Assembly (NCBI RefSeq): GCF_039697315.1
Contig: NZ_CP155619.1
Coordinates: 1,054,001 to 1,118,000, forward strand
DNA length: 64,000 nucleotides
Direction: 5' to 3'
Source of the DNA: Pseudomonas abietaniphila
Lineage (GTDB): Bacteria; Pseudomonadota; Gammaproteobacteria; Pseudomonadales; Pseudomonadaceae
This document shows, piece by piece, positions 52,920 to 62,437 of this stretch. How positions within the stretch are numbered: the stretch's first letter is position 1; each line of letters begins with the position of its first letter. The position numbers and the translations under genes are program-made. The notes beneath the pieces were generated by a model. The model saw only the letters and a list, made by a program, of their open reading frames with translations. It did no database searches and was not told the origin of the DNA.

Positions 52920-53465
52920 TCAGTCTTCCAGGCGGGGGAACTGGCTGGCGATGGACTCACCGGTGAAGTTTGCCACCCAGCCTTCCGGGTTGTTGAACAG
53001 GCGAATCGCAACGAAGTGCGGGTTTTCGCCCATGTCGAACCAGTGCCGTGTGCCGGCCGGAACGGAAATCAGATCGTTTTTCTCGCACAGTACGGCGTAG
53101 ACGAAGTCACCGATGTGCAGGGTGAACAAACCACGTCCGGCGACGAAGAAGCGTACTTCGTCCTCGGCATGTTGATGTTCGTCGAGAAACTTGGCGCGCA
53201 GTTCGGCTTTCTGTGGATGGTCGCTGTTGAGGCTGATCACGTCGACGGTGACATAGCCCCGCTCGGTCATCAGCCGGTCGATCTGCACGCGATAGGCGTT
53301 GATCACTTCCTCCTGACTGGCGCCCGGCTTGATCGGGGTTGCCGCCTGCCAGCGATCAAATGCAACGCCATGCTCGGCCAGGGTCGACGCGATGTCCTCA
53401 AGGTGAGTCAGGACCTTGTTCGGCAATTCCGGAGATGACACGTGATAGACGGACAGACTGCTCAT
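52920..53465 (-). CDS. mtnD: Acireductone dioxygenase
   Basis: A 181-residue cupin. Metal ligands are in [15 protein letters not shown] (HxH and Glu) and in [11 protein letters not shown] (His). It oxidises acireductone to the keto acid of methionine. ATG 53465 gives the standard length (about 180). It lies between mtnB (110 bp upstream) and mtnC in the salvage operon. Confidence 0.93.
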   Translation of the reverse strand: MSSLSVYHVSSPELPNKVLTHLEDIASTLAEHGVAFDRWQAATPIKPGASQEEVINAYRVQIDRLMTERGYVTVDVISLNSDHPQKAELRAKFLDEHQHAEDEVRFFVAGRGLFTLHIGDFVYAVLCEKNDLISVPAGTRHWFDMGENPHFVAIRLFNNPEGWVANFTGESIASQFPRLED

Positions 53466-53575
53466 TGCGGTGTTCCTCGGTTCGGTCAACGCGCGCCGGC
53501 GCTGGGGGCCGGTCGGGCGCGGGTTCATTCAGGCAATCGACAAAACGGTACGGGTACGGCTTAGTGAATCAACGG

Positions 53576-54190
53576 TTAGCGATTCATGATCGCCATGGTC
53601 TTGAGTTCGCACTCGAACAGGAACTCAAACGCCTCGATCTGACGCAAAGCATCGCTCATCTTCGCGCCCCAGGTGTACAACCCGTGGCCGCGAATCAGAT
53701 AACCGGCGCAATCGGGATGCTGGTCGAGCCATGGCTGGACCTTCTCGGCCAGCCGTGCGATGTCCTGATCGTTGTCGAAGATCGGCACGACCACGCGCGA
53801 CTCATGGGTGACCACACCGCTGAACGCTTTTTGCAGTTCGTAATCCTCGAACACCAGACGGTCGCCCTCGGTCAGCCGTGACAGCACCGTCGCATTCACC
53901 GAATGGGTGTGCAACACCGCGCCCACTTCAGGTTTGCAGCGGTAGAGCTGGATGTGCAGCAAGGTTTCGGCTGAGGGTTTCTTGCCCGGCTCCAGGCTGT
54001 TACCGGACAGGTCGGTCGCCAGGACATCGTCGACACCGAGCTGCCCTTTGTGTTTACCAGAGACGGTCAGCAACGCCTCGCTGGCCGACAACCTTGCCGA
54101 GTAGTTGCTGCTGGTGGCGGGCGACCAGCCACGGCCATACAGAAAGCGCCCGGCTTCGATGATTTCTTGAGCCAATGATTCGCGACTCAT
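53576..54190 (-). CDS. mtnB: Methylthioribulose-1-phosphate dehydratase
   Basis: A 204-residue class II aldolase-fold protein. WSPATSSNYSARL opens it, zinc ligands lie in HTHSVNATVL and IRGHGLYTWG, and the C-terminal YLIRGHG region is typical. It dehydrates methylthioribulose-1-phosphate. It overlaps the MFS gene upstream by 4 bp. The first two steps (mtnA, mtnK or others) are not in the window. Confidence 0.92.
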   Translation of the reverse strand: MSRESLAQEIIEAGRFLYGRGWSPATSSNYSARLSASEALLTVSGKHKGQLGVDDVLATDLSGNSLEPGKKPSAETLLHIQLYRCKPEVGAVLHTHSVNATVLSRLTEGDRLVFEDYELQKAFSGVVTHESRVVVPIFDNDQDIARLAEKVQPWLDQHPDCAGYLIRGHGLYTWGAKMSDALRQIEAFEFLFECELKTMAIMNR

Positions 54191-55335
54191 GCGCGCTCCT
54201 CTTTCATGCAGGTGAACGCCAGAATCGCGGCAATCAATGCCGCCAGGCTGGCAATGGCGAAGGTCCAGCCAGCGCCTAGCGCATTCCAGCTGTAACCCGA
54301 ATACAACGCACCCATGGCGCCACCGGTGCCGGACAATGCGGCATAAAGCGCCTGTCCCTGGCCTTGCTGGCGGGGGCCGAAACTACGTTGCAGGAAATGT
54401 ATGGCAGCGGCGTGATAGCTGCCGAACGTGGCCGCATGCAGCAACTGGGCGAATATCAGGACCGACAAATGATCGGCGAAATTGCCCAGCAAAAGCCAGC
54501 GCAGAGAAGCCAGCGCAAAACTTGCGATCAGGACGTGCCGCACACTGAAGCGCTGAAGAATCCGGCTCATTGCCATGAACATCAAGACTTCAGCGACAAC
54601 GCCCACGGCCCAGAGCATGCCGATGATCCCGCGACTGTAGCCAAGGTGCTCCAGGTGCAGCGTGAGGAAGGTGTAATACGGCCCGTGACTCAACTGCATC
54701 AGCGCGACGCTGACATAAAAGACCAGTACACCGGGACTGAACAGTTGCTTTAAAAAGCCCTCACCCGCTGGACGTTGACTCGATGCTGACGGTTGGGCAT
54801 TGGGCACCCACCAGCTGCTGCCAACGATGCCGATCATGATCAGCAATAAGGCCTGGGGATACAGGTCCAGGCTGAACCACTCGAACAATCGACCCATGCC
54901 GACCACCGTCAGGATGAAGCCAATGGAACCCCACAGACGAAGCTGGCTGTAGCGCGCCGTCTGACCCTGGAGGTGCGCCAGTGTGATGACTTCGAATTGC
55001 GGCAACACCGCATGCCAGAAGAAGGCGTGCAGGGCCATGACCATGGCCAGCCAGGCATAGGATTTGTCGAACAGGATCAGCGAAAAACACGCCAGCGTGC
55101 AGACCGCACCGAAGCGCACGATGGCCAGTCGGCGACCCGTGTAGTCCCCGAGCCAGCCCCAGAGATTCGGCGCCACGCAACGCATCAGCATGGGAATCGC
55201 GACCAGCTCACCGATGCGCGCGCTGGAAAACCCCAGATGATCGAAATACAGCGCCAGAAACGGCGCCGTGGAGCCCAGCAAGGCGAAATAGAACAGGTAA
55301 AAACTGGACAGGCGCCAGTAAGGAAGCGCTGCCAC
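54187..55335 (-). CDS. MFS transporter in the methionine salvage unit
   Basis: About 382 residues, 12 helices, of the HcaT / nucleoside-H+-symporter-like MFS group: LPYWRLSSFYLFYFALLGST at the start and LWGWLGDYTGRRLAIVRFG as the loop 2-3 motif. GTG 55335 (six bases after an in-frame TTG) is a tentative start; no good ribosome site exists for either. It overlaps mtnB by 4 bp and lies 37 bp after aroC, so it may import a methylthio-sugar or related salvage substrate. That role is inferred from position only. Confidence 0.82.
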   Translation of the reverse strand: MAALPYWRLSSFYLFYFALLGSTAPFLALYFDHLGFSSARIGELVAIPMLMRCVAPNLWGWLGDYTGRRLAIVRFGAVCTLACFSLILFDKSYAWLAMVMALHAFFWHAVLPQFEVITLAHLQGQTARYSQLRLWGSIGFILTVVGMGRLFEWFSLDLYPQALLLIMIGIVGSSWWVPNAQPSASSQRPAGEGFLKQLFSPGVLVFYVSVALMQLSHGPYYTFLTLHLEHLGYSRGIIGMLWAVGVVAEVLMFMAMSRILQRFSVRHVLIASFALASLRWLLLGNFADHLSVLIFAQLLHAATFGSYHAAAIHFLQRSFGPRQQGQGQALYAALSGTGGAMGALYSGYSWNALGAGWTFAIASLAALIAAILAFTCMKEERA

Positions 55336-55372
55336 GTTCAAACGCCCGTGGCAGCGGCACCGAATGGCGGCA

Positions 55373-56464
55373 TTACAGTTGACCCAGAACCGGCGTATTC
55401 ACCCGCACGTCCATGTTCTGGCCGCGATGGCGGAGCAAATGGTCAAGCAGCACGATGGCCATCATTGCTTCGGCGATGGGAGTGGCACGAATTCCGACGC
55501 ACGGGTCGTGACGGCCCTTGGTGATCACATCGACCGGGTTGCCGTCGACATCGATCGAACGGCCCGGCGTGGTGATGCTCGACGTTGGCTTCAACGCCAG
55601 ATGCGCGACGATGGGTTGCCCAGAGGAAATACCGCCCAGGATGCCGCCAGCATTGTTGGACAGGAAGCCTTCCGGCGTCAGTTCATCGCGGTGTTCGGTG
55701 CCACGCTGGGCAACACTGTCGAAGCCGGCGCCGATTTCGATGCCTTTGACTGCGTTGATACTCATCAGCGCGTGGGCCAGTTCGGCGTCCAGGCGGTCAA
55801 AGATCGGCTCGCCCAGGCCGGGCATCACGCCTTCGGCAACCACCGTAATTTTTGCCCCGACCGAATCCTGGTCGCGACGCAGCTGGTCCATGTAGGCTTC
55901 CAGCTCGGGCACTTTGTCCGGGTCCGGACTGAAGAAGGCATTTTGCTCGACCGAGTCCCAGGTTTTGAACGGGATGTCGATAGGGCCCAACTGGCTCATG
56001 TAGCCGCGCACGGTGATGCCCTGGGTTGCCAGGTATTTCTTGGCAATGGCGCCTGCGGCGACACGCATGGCGGTTTCACGGGCAGAGCTGCGGCCGCCGC
56101 CACGGTAATCACGAATGCCGTATTTGTGGTGATAGGTGTAGTCGGCGTGGGCCGGGCGGAACAGGTCCTTGATCGCCGAATAGTCCTTGGACTTCTGGTC
56201 GGTGTTGCGAATCAACAAGCCGATGGAGGCGCCGGTGGTCTTGCCTTCGAACACGCCGGAGAGGATTTCGACCTCGTCCGCTTCCTGACGCTGGGTCGTA
56301 TGGCGGCTGGTACCGGGCTTGCGGCGATCGAGGTCACGCTGCAAGTCTTCCAGCGACAACTCGACACCCGGCGGGCAGCCGTCGACGATAGCAACCAGCG
56401 CCGGGCCATGGCTTTCGCCGGCGGTGGTGACAGAGAACAGCTTGCCGTAGGTATTGCCGGACAT
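55373..56464 (-). CDS. aroC: Chorismate synthase
   Basis: A 363-residue FMN-dependent enzyme making chorismate from EPSP, the last step of the shikimate pathway. [20 protein letters not shown] (signature), [20 protein letters not shown] and [14 protein letters not shown] are all present, with the C-terminal R(H)[19 protein letters not shown] 56464 has CGGAG upstream. It is followed by the MFS gene at 37 bp. Confidence 0.95.
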   Translation of the reverse strand: MSGNTYGKLFSVTTAGESHGPALVAIVDGCPPGVELSLEDLQRDLDRRKPGTSRHTTQRQEADEVEILSGVFEGKTTGASIGLLIRNTDQKSKDYSAIKDLFRPAHADYTYHHKYGIRDYRGGGRSSARETAMRVAAGAIAKKYLATQGITVRGYMSQLGPIDIPFKTWDSVEQNAFFSPDPDKVPELEAYMDQLRRDQDSVGAKITVVAEGVMPGLGEPIFDRLDAELAHALMSINAVKGIEIGAGFDSVAQRGTEHRDELTPEGFLSNNAGGILGGISSGQPIVAHLALKPTSSITTPGRSIDVDGNPVDVITKGRHDPCVGIRATPIAEAMMAIVLLDHLLRHRGQNMDVRVNTPVLGQL

Positions 56465-56594
56465 GCGGGAAGGCTCCGAAAAATCGTTCAAACACACGAG
56501 CCCGCCAGTATACGCAGGCTGATCGCGTGAATCACCCTCGAACCTTCTTCGATTGTCCGCATCCAATTGACACTTTATTGACGATGGTCCTGCG

Positions 56595-57590
56595 ATGCTA
56601 CGTGCTATGTCCCTGATCCGCGGCTTGCTGCCGCTGCGAGTAATCGCTTTGACCCTCACTCTTCTGTCTTCCCTGGCCCAGGCCGGCACACCCGTCGTGC
56701 TGCAGCGTCCGATCACCCTGGACACCGGCACCGGCGAACTGTTCGGCACGTTGCTGCTGCCTAAATCCACCACACCGGTGCCGGTGGTGCTGATCATTGC
56801 CGGGTCCGGTCCCACCGACCGCGACGGCAACAACCCCGACGGCGGTCGAAACGACAGCATGAAGCGCCTGGCGCTGATTCTGGCCAAACACAACATCGCC
56901 AGCGTTCGCTATGACAAGCGCGGCGTAGCGGCCAGCCGACCGGCGACACCGGACGAACGTGACCTGAGCATCGAAAAGTACGTGGACGATGCCGTGGCCT
57001 GGGCCGAGAAGCTCAAGACCGACCCGCGCCTGGGTCAATTGATCCTGATGGGGCACAGCGAGGGCGCTTTGGTGGCGACGCTGGCCGCTGAACGCGCAGG
57101 CGCTACGGCGCTGATCTCGGTTGCAGGCACCGGTCGCCCGGTCGATCAGGTGGTCCGCGAACAGCTGCGGTACCGCTTGCCCCCTCCTCTGCTGGCGCGC
57201 AGCGAGGAGTTGATCGAGGAAATCAAGGCAGGCAAGACCGACGACAACGTCCCGGAGCCTTTACAAGTGGTGTTCCGTCCAAGCGTGCAGCCGTACCTGA
57301 TTTCCCTGTTTCGACAAAATCCGGCGGCAGCCTTCAGCAAGCTGAAGATCCCGACCCTGATTATTCAGGGCCGCAACGACATGCAAGTGGGCGTGGGCGA
57401 TGCGCAACTGCTGCACAAAGCCAAACCGGACTCGCAACTGGCGATCATCGACGGCATGAACCATGTCCTGCGCATCGTGCCGATGGACATGAAGCGTCAG
57501 CTGGCTTCCTATAAAGACCCGCAACTGCCGCTGGCCAGTGAACTGTCCGATCGGATCATGAATTTCATCAGCTCGGTTCCCGCCGCCTGA
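56595..57590 (+). CDS. Secreted alpha/beta hydrolase
   Basis: A 331-residue precursor. Signal peptide about residues 1-30 ([20 protein letters not shown]). The fold follows: [20 protein letters not shown], the nucleophile elbow [15 protein letters not shown] (Ser at about 155), Asp in [13 protein letters not shown] (about 256) and His in [11 protein letters not shown] (about 292). The triad is complete. Substrate unknown. Start ATG 56595 or the ATG at 56607. Divergent from aroC. Confidence 0.85.
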   Translation: MLRAMSLIRGLLPLRVIALTLTLLSSLAQAGTPVVLQRPITLDTGTGELFGTLLLPKSTTPVPVVLIIAGSGPTDRDGNNPDGGRNDSMKRLALILAKHNIASVRYDKRGVAASRPATPDERDLSIEKYVDDAVAWAEKLKTDPRLGQLILMGHSEGALVATLAAERAGATALISVAGTGRPVDQVVREQLRYRLPPPLLARSEELIEEIKAGKTDDNVPEPLQVVFRPSVQPYLISLFRQNPAAAFSKLKIPTLIIQGRNDMQVGVGDAQLLHKAKPDSQLAIIDGMNHVLRIVPMDMKRQLASYKDPQLPLASELSDRIMNFISSVPAA

Positions 57591-57608
57591 GGCCTGTCTC
57601 AATGCTTC

Positions 57609-57696
57609 CGTGGGAGCGAATTCATTCGCGAAGATTTATCTGACGCGGCCTATGCGTCGTGTGCACCCCTTTCGCGAATGAATTCGCTCCCACAGG
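57609..57696. repeat. REP pair
   Basis: CGTGGGAGCGAATTCATTCG with CGAAG at left and CTTTCGCGAATGAATTCGCT with CCCACAGG at right, 88 bp in all, between two plus-strand genes. Confidence 0.85.
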
Positions 57697-57803
57697 TCTT
57701 CTGCTCCCATCTCCGCTTCTTTCCCTTCAGCTTCGCCGAAAACGGCCGATAGCGGGATGCAGGCATTGTGTTGCCGAGCAATGTCGAGAACAGGACCGCC
57801 GTG

Positions 57804-58604
57804 ATGACAGAAACAACTATTGAGGCCGAAGCGGCCGCCCCGACAGACGCCAAAGAAGGCGAAGTCGCAGCCCCGGTATTGTGGGACGACGTGCAGGCCG
57901 AGCATTTTTCGATGCTGCGTCTGGCCCCACTGCCCACTGATCGTGCCACCGGCGGCCGGCCATTGCGTTTTGTCGAGTTCGGCCGTGCAGAGCGCAACAG
58001 CAAGGAGTTCAGCCTGCTGCGCATGAGCTATCACTTGCCGGGCCAGAAAACCCGCAAGGAGCAGAACCATCTGGACATCTGGGTCGATCACGCCAATCGA
58101 GCGGTGCGTATCGGGCCTGAGTCTGGCCTGCAGATCGAGCCGTGGAACCGTGGCCTGGGCCGGTTCATGGTGGCTCAGGGCATTCACTGGGCACAGAAAC
58201 GCTGGTCGGAATACAAAATCGCTGGCACGGCGCTGGCCAACAAGGACGCGCTCAACGAAGACACCCGGCTGCGTCGCGATCACTTCCTGAAGACGCAGGG
58301 TTTCGAGGTGGCGTACGCCGACCCTCAGCACCTTAAAGGCAGCATCAAGGATGTCAAAGTCGCCAATCTGAACAACACCTGGAACACCGACAAGGTGCAG
58401 ATCGTCGAAATTCTCGACGCGGCGCAGATGCTGCAACAGGCCGAGCAGAAGATTCAGGAACAGGAAGTCACGATCAAGAAGGCCGAAGACAAGGTCAACA
58501 AATACCGTCGCGACGACAGCGGGTTGCGCTTCACCATCGCGTGCCTGGTGACCTTTGCGGTCTTTCAGGCCGGATTACTAATCTGGATTGCGACGCATCG
58601 GTAA
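57804..58604 (+). CDS. GNAT-like protein with coiled coil and C-terminal membrane anchor
   Basis: A 266-residue protein. The middle looks like a GNAT acetyltransferase: NRGLGRFMVAQGIHWAQKRW (the acetyl-CoA loop) and LNEDTRLRRDHFLKTQGFEV. An N-terminal acidic tail precedes it. A coiled coil (about 205-235, QQAEQKIQEQEVTIKKAEDK) leads to one C-terminal membrane helix (FTIACLVTFAVFQAGLLIWI), with the catalytic part in the cytosol. ATG 57804 is chosen, with an in-frame GTG just before it; a longer upstream start is possible. The substrate is unknown and the GNAT assignment is by pattern only. Confidence 0.7.
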   Translation: MTETTIEAEAAAPTDAKEGEVAAPVLWDDVQAEHFSMLRLAPLPTDRATGGRPLRFVEFGRAERNSKEFSLLRMSYHLPGQKTRKEQNHLDIWVDHANRAVRIGPESGLQIEPWNRGLGRFMVAQGIHWAQKRWSEYKIAGTALANKDALNEDTRLRRDHFLKTQGFEVAYADPQHLKGSIKDVKVANLNNTWNTDKVQIVEILDAAQMLQQAEQKIQEQEVTIKKAEDKVNKYRRDDSGLRFTIACLVTFAVFQAGLLIWIATHR

Positions 58605-58621
58605 GTCGATACCGCAAAATC

Positions 58622-58709
58622 TGTAGGAGCCGGCGTGCTGGCGAAAGCGGTGTGTCAGTTGACCTGGCGAAACCTGACACTCCGCATCGCCAGCACGCCG
58701 GCTCCTACA
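58622..58709. repeat. Perfect long inverted REP pair
   Basis: TGTAGGAGCCGGCGTGCTGG and CG at left is matched exactly by CGCCAGCACGCCGGCTCCTA and CA at right: 22-bp perfect arms. It lies between the convergent ends of the GNAT-like gene and prmB and could serve as a bidirectional terminator. Confidence 0.88.
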
Positions 58710-58725
58710 ATATTTTCCATGTGGC

Positions 58726-59634
58726 CTATACCCTGGCCGCAAAAACCGCCTGATGCGCCCGGCACTGTTCAGCCGTCAGCATGAACACACCATGGCCGCC
58801 GCGCTGGAATTCCAGCCAGGCGAAGTCCACTTCCGGGTACAGCGCCTCGACGTGCACCTGGCTGTTGCCCACTTCGACAATCAGCAACCCCTTCTCGGTC
58901 AGGTGATCCGCAGCCTGTGCCAGCATCCGCCGGACCAGATTCAGACCGTCAGCGCCACAGGCCAGCGCCAGTTCGGGCTCGTGCTGGTACTCGTCCGGCA
59001 TGTCCGCGAAGTCTTCGGCATCGACATACGGCGGGTTGGATACGATCAGGTCGAAACGTTGACCCGGCAGGCCGTCGAAACCATCGCCTTGCACCGTATA
59101 GACCCGCTCATCCAGACCGTGGCGTTCGATGTTCTGGTTCGCCACTTCCAGGGCTTCGAATGACAGGTCCGCCAATGCCACTTCCGCGTCGGGGAACACA
59201 TCGGCGCACGCGATGCCGATACAGCCGGAGCCGGTGCACAGGTCGAGGATCCGTGCAGGCTCCTGGCCCAGCCAGGGTTCAAACCGGTTCTCGATCAGCT
59301 CGCCAATCGGTGAACGGGGAATCAGCACGCGCTCGTCGACGATGAACGACATTCCGCAGAACCACGCCTCGCCCAGCAGATACGCCGTTGGCACGCGTTC
59401 TTCGATACGGCGCATGATCAAACGCTGCAGATTGACTAGTTCGTCATCTTCCAGGTTGCAATCCAGGTAGGCGTCGGAAATTTCCCAAGGCAGGTGCAAT
59501 GCACCCAGCACCAGTTGACGGGCTTCGTCCCAGGCGTTGTCGGTGCCATGACCGTAAAACAGATCTTCCCCGTGAAAGCGGCTGACGGCCCAACGGATAT
59601 GATCGCGCAGGGTGCGCAGGCGGGAAGTGATCAC
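58726..59634 (-). CDS. prmB: Ribosomal protein L3 N5-glutamine methyltransferase
   Basis: A 302-residue SAM-dependent methyltransferase that methylates Gln150 of L3. [20 protein letters not shown] and [13 protein letters not shown] mark the N-terminal part; the SAM loop is [18 protein letters not shown] (about 138-155); the glutamine-binding loop is [13 protein letters not shown] (NPPY). GTG 59634 has AAGGAG six bases before it and gives the expected length. Single gene. Confidence 0.93.
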   Translation of the reverse strand: MITSRLRTLRDHIRWAVSRFHGEDLFYGHGTDNAWDEARQLVLGALHLPWEISDAYLDCNLEDDELVNLQRLIMRRIEERVPTAYLLGEAWFCGMSFIVDERVLIPRSPIGELIENRFEPWLGQEPARILDLCTGSGCIGIACADVFPDAEVALADLSFEALEVANQNIERHGLDERVYTVQGDGFDGLPGQRFDLIVSNPPYVDAEDFADMPDEYQHEPELALACGADGLNLVRRMLAQAADHLTEKGLLIVEVGNSQVHVEALYPEVDFAWLEFQRGGHGVFMLTAEQCRAHQAVFAARV

Positions 59635-59887
59635 AGCAGACTCCTTGAAAAAACGACGGGCGATTCTAGCAGCCATCCACTCAACAAACGATGCCTGAGC
59701 CCGACAGGCGTTTTGTCACGGAAAACTTTCCACAGCCTTTGTTTCAATTTGCAGGCAATATGACAGTAACCGCGACCTGCTCGACGGCTTGAAGCCCGGT
59801 GAAAAGCGAAGCCTGTGAGCATTGAGATTCACAGAATCGCTCAGCCAGTGGACAATGTGGCAAAAGCCCCACTCGAAGGAGCCCCAG

Positions 59888-60511
59888 ATGTCTGTTTCAA
59901 AGACCGGTCCAAAGACCATGTTTCAACTCAGTGGCCGTGAATACGCGGCGGCCACCTTGAGTAATGCCACGCTGATCATCATCGATGCCCAGAAAGAATA
60001 CCTCAGTGGCCCGCTGGCCCTGACCGGCGTTCAACACGCCATCGACAACATCGTCAAACTGGTCGACGCTGCGCGCGCCGCCAAATCACCGATCATCCAT
60101 GTCCGTCATTTGGGGACCGTGGGCGGCATGTTCGATCCGCAGGGTGAACGCGGAAAGTTCGTCCCGGAATTGATGCCACAAGGTGATGAAATCGTCATCG
60201 AAAAGCGCCTGCCCAACGCTCTGAACGGCACCGTGACCACCGACGACCGCAAAACCCTGCACAAGCTGCTCGAAGACCTGGGCCGTCTGGATCTGGTGGT
60301 CTGCGGGTTCATGAGCCACTCCAGCGTCAGCACCACCGTGCGTGCGGCCAAGGACTACGGTTTCCGCTGCACGCTGGTTGAAGACGCCTGCGCCACCCGC
60401 GATCTGCCGACACCCACCGGCGTCATCAAGGCCGAACTCGTTCAGCAGGCGGAGATGGCAATCATGAACGACAATTTCGCCAAACTTGCCCTGACCAAAG
60501 ACCTCATCTGA
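59888..60511 (+). CDS. Isochorismatase-fold hydrolase, second copy with Ser for Cys
   Basis: A 207-residue protein of the isochorismatase-like superfamily. The Asp is in LIIIDAQKEYLSGP (D33), the Lys in VIEKRLPNAL (K106), and the nucleophile site reads GFMSHSSVSTTVRAA, with Ser146 at the usual Cys. AAGGAG lies before ATG 59888. The two copies in this window (the other at 21809-22369) are distant in sequence. Substrate unknown. Confidence 0.82.
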   Translation: MSVSKTGPKTMFQLSGREYAAATLSNATLIIIDAQKEYLSGPLALTGVQHAIDNIVKLVDAARAAKSPIIHVRHLGTVGGMFDPQGERGKFVPELMPQGDEIVIEKRLPNALNGTVTTDDRKTLHKLLEDLGRLDLVVCGFMSHSSVSTTVRAAKDYGFRCTLVEDACATRDLPTPTGVIKAELVQQAEMAIMNDNFAKLALTKDLI

Positions 60512-60743
60512 CGCGACGCTCTTCATCAGGAACTGACCCATGATCGGCAGGGGTTGCCCCGCTGAGATCAATTTTCCGGCAGTTCCTGAAGAAAAAGCGT
60601 ACAAATGCAGTCATCAGGCGTGTGACACATCTCACATAACCGCCTATCCGTTAATCACTCGTGTTTGCCTTTGAGCGCTGACCAAACGGGAACCACCCCG
60701 GCATAAGCTGGTCAGAGCGCCGATACCCATAGAGGAAGTCGGA

Positions 60744-61064
60744 ATGAAGATATCCGATGGTTTCGATGCCCGTCGCCTGCGGCCAAAAGGCCAGAGCAAC
60801 TGGCGGATGCGCTTTGGCGCTGTACTGTCTGCGCTGTTTGCAACCGCCGGCGTACTGCTTGCAATGGCCGGCGTCGCCAGCCTGATCGGCCATCCGGCAG
60901 CGTTGGGAGAGCTTAACGCCAGCCCGGCCGGCGCCGTGGTCACGATTGTTGTCGGCCTGTTCCTGCTTTACATCGGGGTCTGGCTCTGGCGTCGCAGCCG
61001 TCTGCGTCGTCGCCGCGCGGGCGAGCTCAACATGTCGCCGCACCTGATGAAGAAACACGACTGA
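60744..61064 (+). CDS. Small two-helix membrane protein
   Basis: A 106-residue protein. Helices are about 25-47 (GAVLSALFATAGVLLAMAGV) and about 62-84 (AGAVVTIVVGLFLLYIGVWL), followed by a very basic RRSRLRRRRAG tail and ending NMSPHLMKKHD. AGAGGAAG precedes the ATG. No family is recognised. It is upstream of the Smr gene on the same strand by 95 bp. Confidence 0.75.
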   Translation: MKISDGFDARRLRPKGQSNWRMRFGAVLSALFATAGVLLAMAGVASLIGHPAALGELNASPAGAVVTIVVGLFLLYIGVWLWRRSRLRRRRAGELNMSPHLMKKHD

Positions 61065-61158
61065 CCCCTCCCCGCGTCATCCGCAGCCATTTGAACGTTT
61101 TTAGTCGCGCCGAGATCGGCGTGACTTGGTTAAACTGGCGTCCTTCGCGGAGACCAAC

Positions 61159-61719
61159 ATGCAAGACGACGACTTTTCCCTGTTCAGAAGTGAGCTTCGT
61201 GGCGTCAAGCCCATCAAGACTGAACACGCCGATGTAGGCAAACCCAAACCCGACCGCAAGCATCTGGCCAAGCTGAGGCAGGCTGCGACGGTGCGCTCTG
61301 ATGCCACGATTACCGTCGACGGCCTGTCCGATCAGTTTGTGATCGACGTAGGGCCGGAAGACACGCTGTACTGGGCCCGCGATGGCGTTCAGGAAGGTCA
61401 GATGCGTAAACTCAAGCTCGGTCAAATCAGCTTCGAAGGCAGCCTTGATCTGCACGGCATGAGCGTGGAACTGGCGCGGGAGACCATGTGGGAGTTTCTG
61501 GCGGAGGCGGCGAAGCTGGAAGTCCGCTGCGTGCGCATCACACATGGCAAAGCGGTGCGACTGGACGGCAAGCGCCCGATGATCAAAAGCCACGTCAACA
61601 CCTGGCTGCGCCAACATCAGCAGGTGCTGGGCTTTACATCCTGCATCGCCAAACACGGCGGTGCGGGCGCGGTGTACGTCATGCTCAAGCGCACGATGAT
61701 GGAAGGGCGCGACGAGTAA
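61159..61719 (+). CDS. Smr-domain endonuclease-like protein
   Basis: A 186-residue protein. The Smr domain (about 100-180) has SLDLHGMSVELARETMWEFL and the second motif ITHGKAVRLDGKRPMIKSH, closing with AKHGGAGAVYVMLKR. The N-terminal basic part is disordered-looking. Smr proteins nick DNA or cleave RNA and are linked to repair or ribosome rescue. GGAG lies six bases before ATG 61159. Confidence 0.87.
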   Translation: MQDDDFSLFRSELRGVKPIKTEHADVGKPKPDRKHLAKLRQAATVRSDATITVDGLSDQFVIDVGPEDTLYWARDGVQEGQMRKLKLGQISFEGSLDLHGMSVELARETMWEFLAEAAKLEVRCVRITHGKAVRLDGKRPMIKSHVNTWLRQHQQVLGFTSCIAKHGGAGAVYVMLKRTMMEGRDE

Positions 61720-61736
61720 GAACGCTTGACCGGACC

Positions 61737-61830
61737 CGTAGGAGCGCGACGCTTGCTGTCGATTGCAGGCTTTCAGCTGCACAAGTGCAGACTGGCCTGA
61801 CGCTTCGCGAGCAAGCTCGCTCCCACGGGA
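61737..61830. repeat. REP pair
   Basis: CGTAGGAGCGCGACGCTTGC at left and GCTTCGCGAGCAAGCTCGCT with CCCACGGG at right. Confidence 0.75.
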
Positions 61831-61847
61831 CCGGTGTCATTCAGAGA

Positions 61848-62030
61848 TCAGCGCGGACCTGGCCCTCCGCCGCCACCGCCGCCACCCGGGCCGCCACCTT
61901 CGTAGTGACCGCCACCGCCTCCATGCCCACCGCCATGGCCTCCACCGCCCGGCCCCCAGAAAGGCCAGCAGCCGGACATGGCTGACATGACCGCGATCAC
62001 CATCGCGACTTTCGCTATACGACTCAACAT
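61848..62030 (-). CDS. Gly-rich small lipoprotein
   Basis: A 60-residue precursor. MLSRIAKVAMVIAVMSAMSG is a lipoprotein signal with the lipobox SAMSGC (Cys at 21). The mature part is almost all Gly, His and Pro (GGGGHGGGHGGGGGHYEGGG). AAGAGAG precedes the ATG. It is a paralogue of the gene at 62258-62437, which has the same start. Confidence 0.75.
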   Translation of the reverse strand: MLSRIAKVAMVIAVMSAMSGCWPFWGPGGGGHGGGHGGGGGHYEGGGPGGGGGGGGPGPR

Positions 62031-62152
62031 TTCATAACTCTCTTAACAGCAGGCATTCATCACCTGCAACGTCTGACAGCACATCCTGTTGAAACCGCGT
62101 CGCTGTTTGGTAGCCGTACGGTGTCGAGCTTGATACGCAGCGGTCAAGAAAC

Positions 62153-62192
62153 AAAAAGGCCGCGAGGGGACAACACGCCCGTCGCGGCCTTT
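62153..62192 (-). terminator. Terminator after the second Gly-rich lipoprotein gene
   Basis: On the minus strand, AAGGCCGCGA-CGGGCGTGTTGTCCCC-TCGCGGCCTTTTTG. The stem is strong; it lies 66 bp after the stop of the gene at 62258. Confidence 0.75.
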
Positions 62193-62257
62193 ATTCGAGT
62201 CTCGTTGTGGACCAGGGTATATCCGTTCGATCAGGCTCCCGATCCGATCAATGGGGG

Positions 62258-62437
62258 TCAGCGGCGATAATAACCAGGTCCCGGGCCATAGCCGCCCCGC
62301 CCTTCATAATAATGACCGCCATCATAATGGCGATGGTCCCAACCACCGTGACGACCCCATCCAGGGCCAAAAAAACATCCCGAAACCGACGACGTCAGGG
62401 CGATCACCAGTGCGATTTTCGCGATTCGGCTAAACAT
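62258..62437 (-). CDS. Gly/Tyr/His-rich small lipoprotein, paralogue of the previous one
   Basis: A 59-residue precursor from ATG 62437 with MFSRIAKIALVIALTSSVSG and the lipobox SVSGC (Cys at 21). The mature part is rich in Gly, His, Tyr and Arg (WGRHGGWDHRHYDGGHYYEG). The signal peptide is nearly the same as in the gene at 61848; the rest has diverged. GAAGAGAG lies before the ATG. Confidence 0.75.
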   Translation of the reverse strand: MFSRIAKIALVIALTSSVSGCFFGPGWGRHGGWDHRHYDGGHYYEGRGGYGPGPGYYRR

